From Clostridium sp. SY8519 (GTDB taxonomy: Bacteria; Bacillota; Clostridia; Lachnospirales; Lachnospiraceae): a stretch of 64,000 nucleotides of DNA. The stretch's first letter is position 1. Each line of letters opens with the position of its first letter. The translations under genes were made by a program, and so were the position numbers. The notes under the pieces were generated by a model that was not told the DNA's origin, searched no databases, and worked only from the letters and a program-made list of their open reading frames with translations. Below are positions 1 through 9,000 of this stretch, in pieces. Location of the stretch: positions 2,542,501-2,606,500 of the forward strand of contig NC_015737.1 in assembly GCF_000270305.1 (NCBI RefSeq), read 5' to 3'.

Positions 1-845
1 TTGTCGTAATTCTGCTGGTGCTTTCTTCCCCGGTCCCTGCTGTCTTTTCTTCCGTTTCCATCCGGTGCGGAAGCAGCTGCCGGGCTGCCGTTTCTGCGGT
101 CTGCGCCGCCGCGTGATGTCTTCGCACGATCCGTATCGTTCTGACCGCCGCGTCGGCCGCCTGTCCGAGAAGCGCTATTGCCGCGACTGCCCTGACTGCT
201 CTTTGATACGGATTGTTTCTTTCTTTCCTGGTTTTCACGTCTGTCACCACCCTGTGTTCTTTCGCTGTTCGGACGTTTTTCTCCATTTTTCTTTCTGGTT
301 TCCGCTTTTGCCTGGCTGTTTTTTTCGCCGTGGTTTGCTGCTTCGCTGCGGTTTTTCTGCAGCGCATGGGAAGAATTATCCACGGAAGTCGCACTGCCGG
401 GCTGTACAGAATCGTACTTGATCGTCGGTTTGCGCAGCGGTACACGGGTGCCTGCCTGCGGTCTGCCGGACTGCTGACGTTTCATTCCGCCGCCCTGGCC
501 CCGCTCCCTCCTGCTGCGGCTTCCGTTTTTCTCCTGCTGGCTGGAACGACCTTTTACGATGCTTTTCTGGTTGCGGTTGCCGTTTTTACTGTTCTGCGGA
601 TTGAATACCGCTGAAATCATTTTTTTCTTTGGCTTCTGTCCTTCTTCCTGGGAAGCTGCTTTTTTCGGTTCTTCCGAAGATTTCTTCTTATCTGAAAAAG
701 CTTTTTTCACGCTCATTGCGTCTTTTTCATCAATAGAGCTCATATGATTCGACACCTCGATTCCTTTCCCTGCCAGATAAGTGATGATATCCTTTGCGGG
801 AACATTCAGTTCTTTTGCAAGTTCGTATATTCTTGATTTCGCCAT
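1..845 (-). CDS. infB: Translation initiation factor IF-2, N-terminal part (cut by window edge)
   Basis: Only the first 281 codons are inside the window; the GTPase domain lies beyond position 1. The protein starts MAKSRIYELAKELNV, the typical IF2_N fold that helps recruit initiator tRNA and the 30S subunit. From about residue 50 onward it becomes a long, basic, low-complexity linker rich in Gly, Arg, Ser, Gln, Asn and Lys, as in many clostridial IF-2 proteins. The ATG at 845 follows a clear ribosome binding site (GGAAGGAG). It is the last visible gene of the rimP-nusA-ylxR-ylxQ-infB operon, 17 bases after ylxQ. The call rests on the N-terminal motif and the operon order. Confidence 0.93.
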   Translation of the reverse strand, partial: MAKSRIYELAKELNVPAKDIITYLAGKGIEVSNHMSSIDEKDAMSVKKAFSDKKKSSEEPKKAASQEEGQKPKKKMISAVFNPQNSKNGNRNQKSIVKGRSSQQEKNGSRSRRERGQGGGMKRQQSGRPQAGTRVPLRKPTIKYDSVQPGSATSVDNSSHALQKNRSEAANHGEKNSQAKAETRKKNGEKRPNSERTQGGDRRENQERKKQSVSKSSQGSRGNSASRTGGRRGGQNDTDRAKTSRGGADRRNGSPAAASAPDGNGRKDSRDRGRKHQQNYD

Positions 846-862
846 AAATCTCCTTCCTGCTG

Positions 863-1171
863 TTATTGATCGGGTAATTTCTTCTGTATCGATTCCGCGA
901 ATCCCTGATTCAGAACAGCCAGCATCGAGCGGTAGTTTTTACCGACACAGTGTCCAAGCTCTTCTTTGGTACCAAGGACAATCAGCGGGATTTCAAAATA
1001 AGCCGCCATGTTCCGCATCTTCTTTCTGGTATTGGCAGAAGCATCTTCCGCAACAATAAGAAGCCGCGCTTTGTCTTTATGCACTGCGTCCTCTACTGAC
1101 TGCTCGCCGCTGGATACCGCGCCGGCCTTCATCGCAAGACTCAGCAGTGAAAAAATTCTACTGTTCTGCAA
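863..1171 (-). CDS. L7Ae/L30e-family RNA-binding protein (YlxQ type)
   Basis: This 102-residue protein belongs to the L7Ae/L30e/S12e fold, which binds kink-turn RNA. It has the usual beginning (helix rich in Ala/Leu, then a 'KAGAVSSGEQSVEDAV' stretch) and the 'RLLIVAEDAS' strand-loop of the family. The gene sits between ylxR and infB, the standard place for ylxQ in Firmicutes, and its start overlaps the end of ylxR by 14 bases, so the two are probably translationally coupled. The in-cell RNA partner of YlxQ is not well established; an association with ribosomal or RNase P RNA is inference from the fold. Confidence 0.88.
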   Translation of the reverse strand: MQNSRIFSLLSLAMKAGAVSSGEQSVEDAVHKDKARLLIVAEDASANTRKKMRNMAAYFEIPLIVLGTKEELGHCVGKNYRSMLAVLNQGFAESIQKKLPDQ

Positions 1172-1433
1172 TTTCCTTTTCCATCTCCTTGATCAGTGCC
1201 TGCCAGATCTCTTTCGAGATATGTGTTTTCAGGGAACGCTCCAGCCCGTGGTTTTTTACGGCTGCCTCCAGACACGCCCGGTTTTTGCAGATATACGCGC
1301 CCCGGCCGTTTTTTCTGCCTCTGGCATCTACGCAAAAACCATCCTCTGCCGTATGAAGAATACGGATCAGCTCTTTTTTTTCTTTCAGCTGTCTGCATCC
1401 TACGCAGACGCGCATCGGAACTTTCTTACCCAT
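1158..1433 (-). CDS. ylxR: YlxR/RnpM family RNA-binding protein
   Basis: This 91-residue protein carries the family signature 'RVCVGCRQ' near the N terminus and 'GRKNGRGAYIC' near the middle, which identify the YlxR (DUF448) family. Bacterial YlxR/RnpM has been reported to bind the RNase P RNA and modulate tRNA processing. Cysteines at about residues 9, 12, 49 and 54 are visible. The gene is 29 bases downstream of nusA and overlaps the next gene, fitting the conserved nusA-ylxR-ylxQ-infB block. Length is normal for the family. Confidence 0.92.
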   Translation of the reverse strand: MGKKVPMRVCVGCRQLKEKKELIRILHTAEDGFCVDARGRKNGRGAYICKNRACLEAAVKNHGLERSLKTHISKEIWQALIKEMEKEIAEQ

Positions 1434-1462
1434 ATCACGCGGGACCTCATCTTTTCTGGATT

Positions 1463-2755
1463 TTATGACTCTGTTTCTTCATTTGCCGTGTCTGCCGCAG
1501 AATCTTCCGCTTCGATTTCAGATTCTTCTGCATCTTCCGTTTCTTCCGCGTCGCTCTCTTCCAGACTGTCCATATCGATAAACCCTTCTTCATCCAGGTC
1601 ATCTTCAAATCCGGAAATATCATCAAAGTCATCTTCATAGCCGTCTTCATAGTCGTCGTAAGCTTCGCCGAACTGGTCGAATTCCCCGGACTCCCGTGCC
1701 TGGGTTTCGCTCTTGATATCAATCTTGTATCCGGTGAGCCGGGCAGCCAGCCGGGCATTCTGTCCTTCTTTTCCGATGGCCAGGGACAGCTGGTAATCCG
1801 GTACTACAACTTTGGCTTTTTTCTCTTCTTCATCCGCGATGACGGAAATTACTTTTGCCGGACTGAGGGCATTCTGAATCAATATCGCAGGGTTGATATC
1901 CCAGTTGATGATATCAATTTTTTCGCCGCCCAGTTCCGCCACGACATCATTGACACGATTGCCTTCTTTTCCGACACAGGCTCCCACCGGATCCACATCC
2001 GCGTCATTGGACCAGACAGCCATTTTTGTCCGGCTTCCGGGCTCTCTGGCAATGTTTTTGATTTCCACGATGCCTTCCCGGATCTCGGATACTTCTTCCT
2101 CAAACAGACAGCGCACAAAGTCCGGATGTGTACGGGATACCAGAATTTTGGCTCCCTTTGGTGTATCACGCACTTCAATCACATAGACCCGTACCCGGTC
2201 GGTGGGTTTGAAATTCTCTCCCGGAATCATTTCGTTTCTGGTAAGGATCGCATCCGCCCGTCCCAGGTTTACGCTCAGGTTATTTCCTACGTAACGCTGT
2301 ACGATACCGGTAATAATCGTATGCTCTTTATCCTTGAAATAATCGACAATGGACTTTTTCTCTTCTTCCCGGATTTTCTGCAGGATCACATTCTTTGCAT
2401 TCTGTGTGGCAATCCGCCCGAATTCCTTGGACTGCACTTCCACCTGGCAGATATCGCCGAGGTTCATGGAGGGATCCTGCATTCTGGCATCTGCCACACT
2501 GATCTCGATGGCCGGATCAAATACCTCTTCCACCACTTCCTTATCTGCATATACATGATATTCGCAGGTCTCGCGGTTCATGACCACACGAATATTCTCT
2601 GAAGTACCAAAGTGATTGTCGCATGCGTTCAGCAGGGATTTCTCGATTGCATCCAGCAGCGCGTCTTTGGAAACATTTTTTTCTTTTTCAAGAATCGTTA
2701 AAGCATCTAACAGCTCCTGGCTGTCGCTTTTTGTGTTCTTGTTTGCCTTGGCCAT
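1463..2755 (-). CDS. nusA: Transcription termination/antitermination factor NusA
   Basis: NusA binds RNA polymerase and nascent RNA to regulate pausing and termination. The 430 residues show the N-terminal polymerase-binding domain (1 to about 130), an S1 domain ('[18 protein letters not shown]', about 150-200), and KH1 and KH2 domains with '[11 protein letters not shown]' and '[16 protein letters not shown]'. After about residue 350 comes an 80-residue tail made almost only of Asp, Glu and Ser, longer than in Bacillus NusA but common in Lachnospiraceae-type proteins. The start at 2755 has a 'GGAGGAAATT' ribosome binding site. It is the second gene of the rimP operon. Confidence 0.96.
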   Translation of the reverse strand: MAKANKNTKSDSQELLDALTILEKEKNVSKDALLDAIEKSLLNACDNHFGTSENIRVVMNRETCEYHVYADKEVVEEVFDPAIEISVADARMQDPSMNLGDICQVEVQSKEFGRIATQNAKNVILQKIREEEKKSIVDYFKDKEHTIITGIVQRYVGNNLSVNLGRADAILTRNEMIPGENFKPTDRVRVYVIEVRDTPKGAKILVSRTHPDFVRCLFEEEVSEIREGIVEIKNIAREPGSRTKMAVWSNDADVDPVGACVGKEGNRVNDVVAELGGEKIDIINWDINPAILIQNALSPAKVISVIADEEEKKAKVVVPDYQLSLAIGKEGQNARLAARLTGYKIDIKSETQARESGEFDQFGEAYDDYEDGYEDDFDDISGFEDDLDEEGFIDMDSLEESDAEETEDAEESEIEAEDSAADTANEETES

Positions 2756-2834
2756 TTCAATTTCCTCCTAAAGTAATGAGCCTCTTTTCCCGGCTGTCAT
2801 GCATCCGGGTATTCCTGAAAATCCCCGGGACCGG

Positions 2835-3302
2835 TTAAAAATCAATCGCCTGACGGATCAATGCAATCTCCGGTCTGCGGAATGTCCGTGTCTCTCCGTC
2901 TTCGGTTTCGATTGTAACGGAATCTTCGTCGTAGCTGCGCAGCAGGCCGGTAAATTCCTTCTGCCGGTCAACTGCCTGATAAGTGCGGATCTCAATCAGT
3001 TTGTTCAGATTGCGCACATAATCCCGTTCTTTTTTCAGCGGGCGCTGCAGGCCCGGACTGCTGACTTCAAAGATATACTGTTCCGAAATGTAGTCTTCAC
3101 TGTCAAGGATCTCATTCATCTGCCTGGATACCAGTTCGCAGTCATCAATGGAAATGCCCCCTTCTTTGTCGATGTAAATCCGAAGGTACCATTCGCCGCC
3201 TTCTTTCACATATTCCACATCCACCAATTCGAAATTATGTTCTGCAAGAATCGGGAGTACATATGCTTCTGTCTTAGATTCATAAATTTCTTTTTTTGAC
3301 AT
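2835..3302 (-). CDS. rimP: Ribosome maturation factor RimP
   Basis: RimP assists assembly of the 30S subunit. The 155-residue protein has the family pattern 'FELVDVEYVKEGGEWYLRIYID', then 'GISIDDCELVSRQM' and 'YIFEVSSPGLQRPL'. The frame is open upstream to 3371, but the ATG at 3302 has the ribosome binding site (GAAGGTGA, 4 bases upstream) and matches where family members begin; the upstream codons overlap a hairpin in the leader. It is the first gene of the rimP-nusA operon, with a consensus promoter at 3387-3415. Confidence 0.94.
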   Translation of the reverse strand: MSKKEIYESKTEAYVLPILAEHNFELVDVEYVKEGGEWYLRIYIDKEGGISIDDCELVSRQMNEILDSEDYISEQYIFEVSSPGLQRPLKKERDYVRNLNKLIEIRTYQAVDRQKEFTGLLRSYDEDSVTIETEDGETRTFRRPEIALIRQAIDF

Positions 3303-3336
3303 ATCTTCACCTTCTTTCGAAACAAGTATACGGAAC

Positions 3337-3362
3337 GAAAAGAGTGGGCCAAAGCCCACTCT
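3337..3362 (-). promoter_or_regulatory. Leader hairpin of the rimP-nusA operon (possible attenuator)
   Basis: On the minus strand a perfect 9-bp stem (AGAGTGGGC/GCCCACTCT) with a 4-base loop is followed by TTTTCGTT. It lies between the promoter at 3387-3415 and the rimP start at 3302. The shape is that of a weak intrinsic terminator, so it may set how much RNA reaches nusA. The U-run is interrupted, so termination is not certain. Confidence 0.5.
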
Positions 3363-3386
3363 CACTGTCACACGATATTCCTGTTA

Positions 3387-3415
3387 ATTCTATCACGCAA
3401 AGCACTGCTTTTCAA
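3387..3415 (-). promoter_or_regulatory. Sigma-A-type promoter of the rimP-nusA-infB operon
   Basis: On the minus strand TTGAAA (3410-3415) is separated by 17 bases from TAGAAT (3387-3392), with a TG one base before the -10 element. It points toward rimP, with a leader of roughly 80 bases. Confidence 0.7.
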
Positions 3416-3451
3416 GTGCTTTCTCTGAATCAGGAAACAGGATGCAGGCCG

Positions 3452-3478
3452 AAAAAAAATCTTCGCATAAGCGAAGAT
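3452..3478 (-). terminator. Intrinsic terminator after tRNA-Glu
   Basis: A perfect 8-bp stem (ATCTTCGC/GCGAAGAT) with a TTAT loop is followed on the minus strand by a run of seven T. It ends the tRNA-Glu transcript just before the rimP promoter. Confidence 0.85.
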
Positions 3479-3514
3479 CTTCTCGGGTTGGGCTGTTCAG
3501 TTGTAAACAGTCAG

Positions 3515-3586
3515 TAGTTCATAGGGGAATCGAACCCCTGTTTCCGCCGTGAGAGGGCGGCGTCTTAACCGCTTGACCAATGAACC
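3515..3586 (-). tRNA. tRNA-Glu (anticodon CUC)
   Basis: Read on the minus strand, the 72-base molecule begins GGTTCAT and ends ATGAACT plus discriminator A. The anticodon stem CCGCC/GGCGG encloses the loop CUCUCAC, giving anticodon CUC for glutamate (GAG). The T arm has AGGGG-TTCGATT-CCCCT. The first acceptor pair is a G-U wobble, and the CCA end is not encoded. A strong terminator follows at 3452-3478. Confidence 0.93.
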
Positions 3587-3677
3587 GTACAAAACAATAA
3601 TACCAAAGCCAGAGACAGAATGCAAGTACTTTTTCTCTCTTTTTATGTATTTCCATCTGTACACTTTTCGGCTTTCG

Positions 3678-3718
3678 AAAAGAAACAGAGTTCCCGAACC
3701 CGCTGTCCGGGAACTCTG
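3678..3718 (-). terminator. Intrinsic terminator of the infC-rpmI-rplT operon
   Basis: On the minus strand an 11-bp perfect stem (CAGAGTTCCCG/CGGGAACTCTG) with an 11-base loop is followed by TTTCTTTT. It lies 24 bases after the rplT stop codon. Confidence 0.85.
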
Positions 3719-3741
3719 GAAATTACCGGGATGCGCAAAAC

Positions 3742-4098
3742 TTAAGCAAGTTTTTCCTTTGCCACATCTACCAAGCCTTTAAATCCTTCGGCGTCATTCA
3801 CTGCGAGATCAGCCAGCATCTTGCGGTTGATGTCAACATTTGCCAGCTTAAGGCCGTACATGAATTTGCTGTAAGACAGGCCATTCAGGCGTGCTGCCGC
3901 ATTGATCCGTGCAATCCAGAGCTGTCTGAACTGTCTCTTTTTCTGTTTTCTGCCGGCATACGCGCTGGTCAGCGCACGCATAACGGACTGCTTTGCCACG
4001 CGGTACTGTTTGGAACGGGCGCCTCTGTAGCCCTTTGCCAGTTTTAAGGTTCTGTTATGTTTTTTCTTGGCGTTTAAGCCGCCTTTAATTCTTGCCAT
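3742..4098 (-). CDS. rplT: 50S ribosomal protein L20
   Basis: The 118-residue, strongly basic protein begins [19 protein letters not shown] and has the L20 core '[21 protein letters not shown]' split by '[26 protein letters not shown]', typical of bacterial L20. It is essential for early 50S assembly and in Firmicutes represses its own operon by binding the infC leader RNA. It is the last gene of infC-rpmI-rplT, 42 bases after rpmI, with a terminator immediately downstream. Length is standard. Confidence 0.97.
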   Translation of the reverse strand: MARIKGGLNAKKKHNRTLKLAKGYRGARSKQYRVAKQSVMRALTSAYAGRKQKKRQFRQLWIARINAAARLNGLSYSKFMYGLKLANVDINRKMLADLAVNDAEGFKGLVDVAKEKLA

Positions 4099-4140
4099 GT
4101 CAAATTCCTCCTACAATATCTGTTACTCTGCTGCTCTTCC

Positions 4141-4338
4141 TTACAGGTAAGGTAAGATTTTCTTCATATTCTTCTCGTTGGTAGAATCTGTCATAGCAGC
4201 TTTTCTGAGATTTCTCTTTCTCTTTGTCGTCTTCTTTGTCAGAATATGGCTTTTGTATGCTTTGTTTCTTTTTAATTTGCCGGATCCTGTCTTTTTAAAA
4301 CGTTTTGCGGCAGATCTGTTTGTCTTCATTTTCGGCAT
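4141..4338 (-). CDS. rpmI: 50S ribosomal protein L35
   Basis: The 65-residue basic protein begins [20 protein letters not shown], the L35 signature, and continues with '[23 protein letters not shown]'-like basic sequence. It is a 50S subunit component. The start has a GGAGGAAATT ribosome binding site. The gene lies between infC and rplT as in nearly all Firmicutes. Confidence 0.97.
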   Translation of the reverse strand: MPKMKTNRSAAKRFKKTGSGKLKRNKAYKSHILTKKTTKRKRNLRKAAMTDSTNEKNMKKILPYL

Positions 4339-4366
4339 AGTAATTTCCTCCTGAACTGTCTTGGTC

Positions 4367-4876
4367 TTATTTTTTCTCGCCGAGCATCATGGTCATGCTC
4401 CGCCCCTCCATCTTCGGGGCCTTGTCCACAACAGAAATATCACTCAAAGCTTCCGCAAAATCATCAAGTATATGACGGCTGCTGGATACATGTGCCATCT
4501 CACGTCCGCGGAACCGCAGTGTGACTTTGACCTTGTTGCCTTTGCTTAGGAATTTTCTTGCTGCATTGATCTTGGTATTCAGATCGTTGGCTTCAATATT
4601 CGGAGACAGACGCACTTCTTTGATTTCCACGGTTTTCTGGTTCTTCTTCGCCTGCTTCTCCTTCCGGCTCTGTTCATAACGAAACTTTCCGTAATCCACA
4701 ATCTTGCATACCGGCGGCTTAGCATTCGGTGCGATCTTAACCAGGTCAAGGTCGGCCTCTCTCGCAATCTGCTGCGCTTCTTTCGCGCTCATGATTCCAA
4801 GCTGCTCACCGTCCGCGCCGATCAGGCGCACTTCTCTGTCTCTGATCTGTTCATTGATCTGATGTTTGCTGCTAAT
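4367..4876 (-). CDS. infC: Translation initiation factor IF-3, probable AUU start
   Basis: IF-3 keeps ribosomal subunits apart and checks the start codon. The sequence '[14 protein letters not shown]' opens the N-terminal domain, followed by '[18 protein letters not shown]' and the C-terminal domain ending '[16 protein letters not shown]'. The open frame has ATG codons at 4906 and 4891, but neither has a good ribosome binding site. The ATT codon at 4876 lies 7 bases after GGAGGG, and an AUU start is the classical autoregulatory start of infC in several bacteria, so I place the start there (169 residues). Annotators may prefer 4906 (179 residues). It is the first gene of its operon behind an L20-type leader. 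Confidence 0.9.
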   Translation of the reverse strand: MSSKHQINEQIRDREVRLIGADGEQLGIMSAKEAQQIAREADLDLVKIAPNAKPPVCKIVDYGKFRYEQSRKEKQAKKNQKTVEIKEVRLSPNIEANDLNTKINAARKFLSKGNKVKVTLRFRGREMAHVSSSRHILDDFAEALSDISVVDKAPKMEGRSMTMMLGEKK

Positions 4877-4948
4877 AGCTGTACCCTCCATCTTATCTGC
4901 ATACATTCTGCTTTGCTGAGCTGTTATGACGCGTTATCAGGCAGAAAT

Positions 4949-4980
4949 AAAAAAAGCGGATCAGCCCGCAGCTCATCCAC
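4949..4980 (-). terminator. Attenuator-like terminator in the infC leader
   Basis: On the minus strand GTGGAT pairs with ATCCGC (one G-U), then after a mismatch AGC pairs with GCU around a UGCGG loop, followed by seven T. It lies between the promoter at 5087-5115 and infC, so it would stop transcription before the operon unless remodelled. Confidence 0.7.
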
Positions 4981-5080
4981 TTAGTTATCTACAGCAAAAT
5001 CCTTGTGCTGTTATATCAAACCACAGGTCACTGAATCGTGCGAGGGTGAGAGTGGATACTCTGCTTTCTGTCTAACAACG
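4949..5080 (-). promoter_or_regulatory. Probable ribosomal protein L20 leader (autoregulatory)
   Basis: This roughly 130-base transcribed leader precedes infC-rpmI-rplT and ends in a terminator hairpin. In Bacillus and relatives L20 binds such a leader and promotes premature termination. The position, the terminator and a stem-forming segment around 5041-5065 (GAGTATCCACTC on the RNA strand) fit the L20 leader class. I identify it by context and shape; a covariance model search would be decisive. Confidence 0.6.
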
Positions 5081-5086
5081 CTGTTA

Positions 5087-5115
5087 ATCATAGCACATCG
5101 TGTATGTTAAGTCAA
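5087..5115 (-). promoter_or_regulatory. Promoter of the infC-rpmI-rplT operon
   Basis: On the minus strand TTGACT (5110-5115), 17 bases, then TATGAT (5087-5092). It is a near-consensus housekeeping promoter placed just before the leader. Confidence 0.8.
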
Positions 5116-5129
5116 TTACTTTTTTGAAA

Positions 5130-5993
5130 TTAATAATTGCCGATGATGCGGAAATTTCTCGCTTCATCCTTGAGTCCCTGCAGGGCGTTCCAGATGGCCC
5201 CGTCCTGAAGACTGCCGGTTACATCCACAAAGAAGCGGTAATCCAGAGGCTCGGTACTGATGACGGCGGAACCGATCCGGTTTAAATTCAGATTGTTATA
5301 AGTAATATGGGACAGCAGATGATACAGAGCCCCGCATTCATCCGGCGCTTCAAAGCAGATGCTGATCTGATCCGCTCCGGCCAGAGCTTCTTTTCTGGCA
5401 GACAGAAGCAGACAGCGGCGGGTTTCGTCCCGGTCATCCGCGTAGCTTGCCACAATCTGACAGTTATTTTCCGCGATTTCGTTATAGTAGCCGATGACAT
5501 TGCCGCCGAACCGGTCTGTGCCGACTTCGATAAATCCGTAGCTGACCTCTCCGTTTACCAGCCGCTCAAACATGGTCTCTATTTTTTCCGTCTGTTCCAG
5601 TCTGACTCCCTTCGGAAGAAATGCCCGGGCGGATGCCCCGGAGGTCATGGACAGCAGTACGGTTTTCCCCTGAAAATCCAGGGTGTCCACCGTCTGAAAC
5701 TCGCTGTCAAATCTGCGGCCGCTTTCGGTCAGAAGCTGATACTGTTTCTTGCGGCTCATGGCCATAATATGCTCAAACAGTTCGTGTACCCCGTGTCTGG
5801 TAAATTCCGAGTGGGTCAGATCTTCCACTGCTGCCAGTTTCTGCAGCTCCCGGGCAGAATCAAAGACTTCTCTGCCGTTGGCGATCTTGTAGGCAGCCAC
5901 TTCGGAAGTAAGCTTCATCCGCTCTTCGTATAACGCTACAATCTGTCGGTCAATTTTATCAATATCTGCTCTGATATTTTTTAAATCCTGCAT
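5130..5993 (-). CDS. Chorismate mutase with shortened prephenate-dehydratase region and ACT domain
   Basis: The 287-residue protein begins with an AroQ chorismate mutase domain (1 to about 88) that keeps the expected charged residues ('IDKIDRQIVALYEER', 'VAAYK'). The C-terminal 80 residues form a PheA-type ACT domain ('ISICFEAPDECGALYHLLSHI'). Between them, about residues 98-205, is a remnant of prephenate dehydratase. The usual P-I-E-N-S element reads FIEVG, the catalytic T-R-F reads TRR, and roughly 75-80 residues corresponding to the second lobe are missing. Ordinary bifunctional PheA has about 375 residues. It probably converts chorismate to prephenate and senses phenylalanine, but dehydratase activity is doubtful. 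It stands alone upstream of polC's 3' neighbour set; no frameshift is visible. Confidence 0.82.
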   Translation of the reverse strand: MQDLKNIRADIDKIDRQIVALYEERMKLTSEVAAYKIANGREVFDSARELQKLAAVEDLTHSEFTRHGVHELFEHIMAMSRKKQYQLLTESGRRFDSEFQTVDTLDFQGKTVLLSMTSGASARAFLPKGVRLEQTEKIETMFERLVNGEVSYGFIEVGTDRFGGNVIGYYNEIAENNCQIVASYADDRDETRRCLLLSARKEALAGADQISICFEAPDECGALYHLLSHITYNNLNLNRIGSAVISTEPLDYRFFVDVTGSLQDGAIWNALQGLKDEARNFRIIGNY

Positions 5994-6034
5994 CGCTCTG
6001 CTCCTTCTCTTCTTCTATATTTCTGCCGGCGGCA

Positions 6035-9000
6035 TCACAAATCAAACAGTGAGTACTGGTTGGATTCCGGAAGGCTTTCCAGCATTCCCAGCTCATCCAT
6101 CAGATCGGTTACTGTCTTGCTGACTTTCGTACGGTTGCGGAAATCATCCCGGGAAAGGAAGGGGCCTTTTTTCGCTTCTTCCTCCACACATACCGCCGCC
6201 TTGTCTCCCATGCCGTCAATGGTGCTTAAAGAAGCCATCAGCTTCCCGTCAATGATCTGAAAATGCTTTGCCTTTGCCCGATAGATATCCAGCGGCATAA
6301 ATTCAAACCCTCTGGCATACATCTCCTGCACAATTTTCAGGTCACGGAGGGTGCCCTTTTCCTTTTCCGACAGTTTTTCTGTTTTTTCACGGTTCTTCAG
6401 GTCGTTGATATGATACTCGACCCGGTCTTTGCCGAGACACATTTTCTCGTAGTCAAAGGCAGTGGCGCGTATACTGAAAAAGGCCGCGTAGTAGGCCAGC
6501 GGATAAAACACTTTGCAGTAGGCAATCCGCCATGCCATCATGACATAGGCAGCCGCGTGAGCCTTCGGGAACATATATTTGATCTTTTTGCAGGACCAGA
6601 TATACCAGTCCGGTACATCATGGGCTTTCATCATTTCTTCCCATTCCGGCTTCAGGCCCTTTCCCTTGCGGACGGCTTCCATGATTGTAAAAGACAGCTC
6701 GCTGTCCATTCCCTGGCCGATCAGATAGATCATGATATCATCCCGGCAGCAGATCGCTGTGGAAATTGTGGCGGTTCCTTCTTTGATCAGCGTTTCCGCA
6801 TTGCCCAGCCACACATCCGTTCCATGGGAAAGTCCGGAGATCCGCACCAGATCGGAAAACTGCTTTGGCTGCGCGTCGATCAGCATGTTCATCGCAAAAT
6901 CTGTTCCGAATTCCGGGATTCCCAGGGCGCCCAGCGGACAGCCCATCAGATCATCCGGCGTAACGCCCAGGGCTGAGGTATTCTGAAACAGGGACATGAC
7001 CTCTTTGCTGTCCAGAGGGATTGCCGTGGGATCCAGTCCCGTCAGATCCTGCAGCATACGGATCATCGTCGGATCATCATGCCCGAGGATATCCAGCTTC
7101 AGCAGGTTGTGATCGATGGAATGGTAATCAAAATGGGTCGTGATAATATCCGTGGTCATATCGTTTGCCGGATGCTGTATCGGCGTAAACGAGTAGATGT
7201 TTTCCCCCAGCGGCAGCACAATGATGCCGCCCGGATGCTGCCCGGTCGTACGCCGCACATTGACGCATCCCTGGACAATCCGGTCGATTTCACAGTTCCG
7301 CTTGCGGACGCCCCGCTCCTCGTAATAATTTTTCACATAGCCAAAGGCGGTTTTGTCCGCCAGGGTACCGATGGTTCCGGCCCGAAAGGTCTGACCGTCA
7401 CCGAAAATCACTTCCGTATACTTATGCGCTTTACTCTGATAGTCGCCGGAAAAATTCAGGTCGATATCCGGCTCCTTGTTTCCTTTAAACCCCAGAAAAG
7501 TCTCAAACGGGATATCAAATCCCAGTTTATCCAGACGCTCCCCGCACACCGGGCAGACCCTGTCCGGCATGTCGCAGCCTGCTCTTCCGGCATAGGCTTT
7601 GACTTCCGGGGAGTCAAAATCCACATAGTGGCATTTCGGGCACAGATAATGGGGGGACAGGGGATTCACCTCGGTGATTCCCGCCATCGTGGCTACAAAG
7701 GATGATCCCACCGATCCGCGGGAGCCCACCAGATATCCGTCTTCGTTGGACTTCCATACCAGTTTCTGCGCAATGATATACATAACCGCGAACCCGTTGG
7801 AAATAATGGAATTCAATTCCCGCTCCAGACGTTCCGTCACTACGTCCGGCAGGTTTTCCCCATAGATTTCATGTGCACGGTTATAGCAGATCTCCCGCAG
7901 TGTCCGGTCGGAATCCGGGATCACCGGCGGACATTTATCCGGACGCACCGGAGATATCTTTTCAATCATGTCCGCTATTTTTCTGGTGTTTGTAATAACT
8001 ACCTCTTCTGCCAGATCGCTGCCCAGATAACGGAATTCCGCCAGCATTTCCTCCGTGGTGCGCAGATACAGGGGCGCCTGGCTGTCCGCGTCTTTGAATC
8101 CCTTGCCTGCCATAATAATCCGTCGGTAGACTTCATCCTCGGGATCCAGGAAATGCACATCGCAGGTGGCTGCCACCAGTTTGTTAAATTCCTTCCCCAG
8201 GCGTACAATCCGGCGGTTCAGGTCTTCAATGTCTTTTTCCGAATGCACCGGGTATCGGTCTGACAGGATCATGAACGCATTATTTCCGGTGGGCTGGATT
8301 TCCAGATAGTCATAAAACCGCACAATCCGCGCGATATCCTCATCGGAAGCGCCTCCTACCAGCGCCTGGTACAGTTCGCCTGCCTCACAGGCAGAACCCA
8401 CTAAAATTCCCTCCCGCCAGCGGTTCAGTTCACTTTTCGGCACAAGGGGCCGCTTGTTGAAATAGTGCAGATGGGAATCCGATACCAGCCGGTACAGATT
8501 TACACGCCCAATATCATTCTGTGCCAGAAAAATAGCATGATAAGAAGGCAGTTTGCGGATCAGGTTTTCATCTGACGTCCCGGCAGCTGCCAGTTCTTCC
8601 ATGGTATCAATGCCCCGGTCATGGAGCATATCCATCATTTTCAGGAAAATTTCCGCGGTACATTCCGCGTCATCCACGGCGCGGTGATGATGGTCCAGGG
8701 ACACTTTCAGCGCCTTGGCCACGGTATCCAGCTTGAACCGGTTCAGCTGGGGCAGCAGATACCGGGCCAGCATCACTGTATCCAGGATGGTTTTTTCACA
8801 GGGGATTCCCTGTTCGGCACAGTTTCTCTGAATAAATCCCATATCAAAGTCCGCATTGTGGGCCACCATCATGCACCCTTCACAGAATTCCATGAATTCC
8901 GGCAGTGCCTGGCGGATTACAGGCGCATCCATGACCATGGCGTCATTGATGGATGTCAGCTGTTCAATATGATAGGGAATCGGTTCCTGAGGATTGACAA

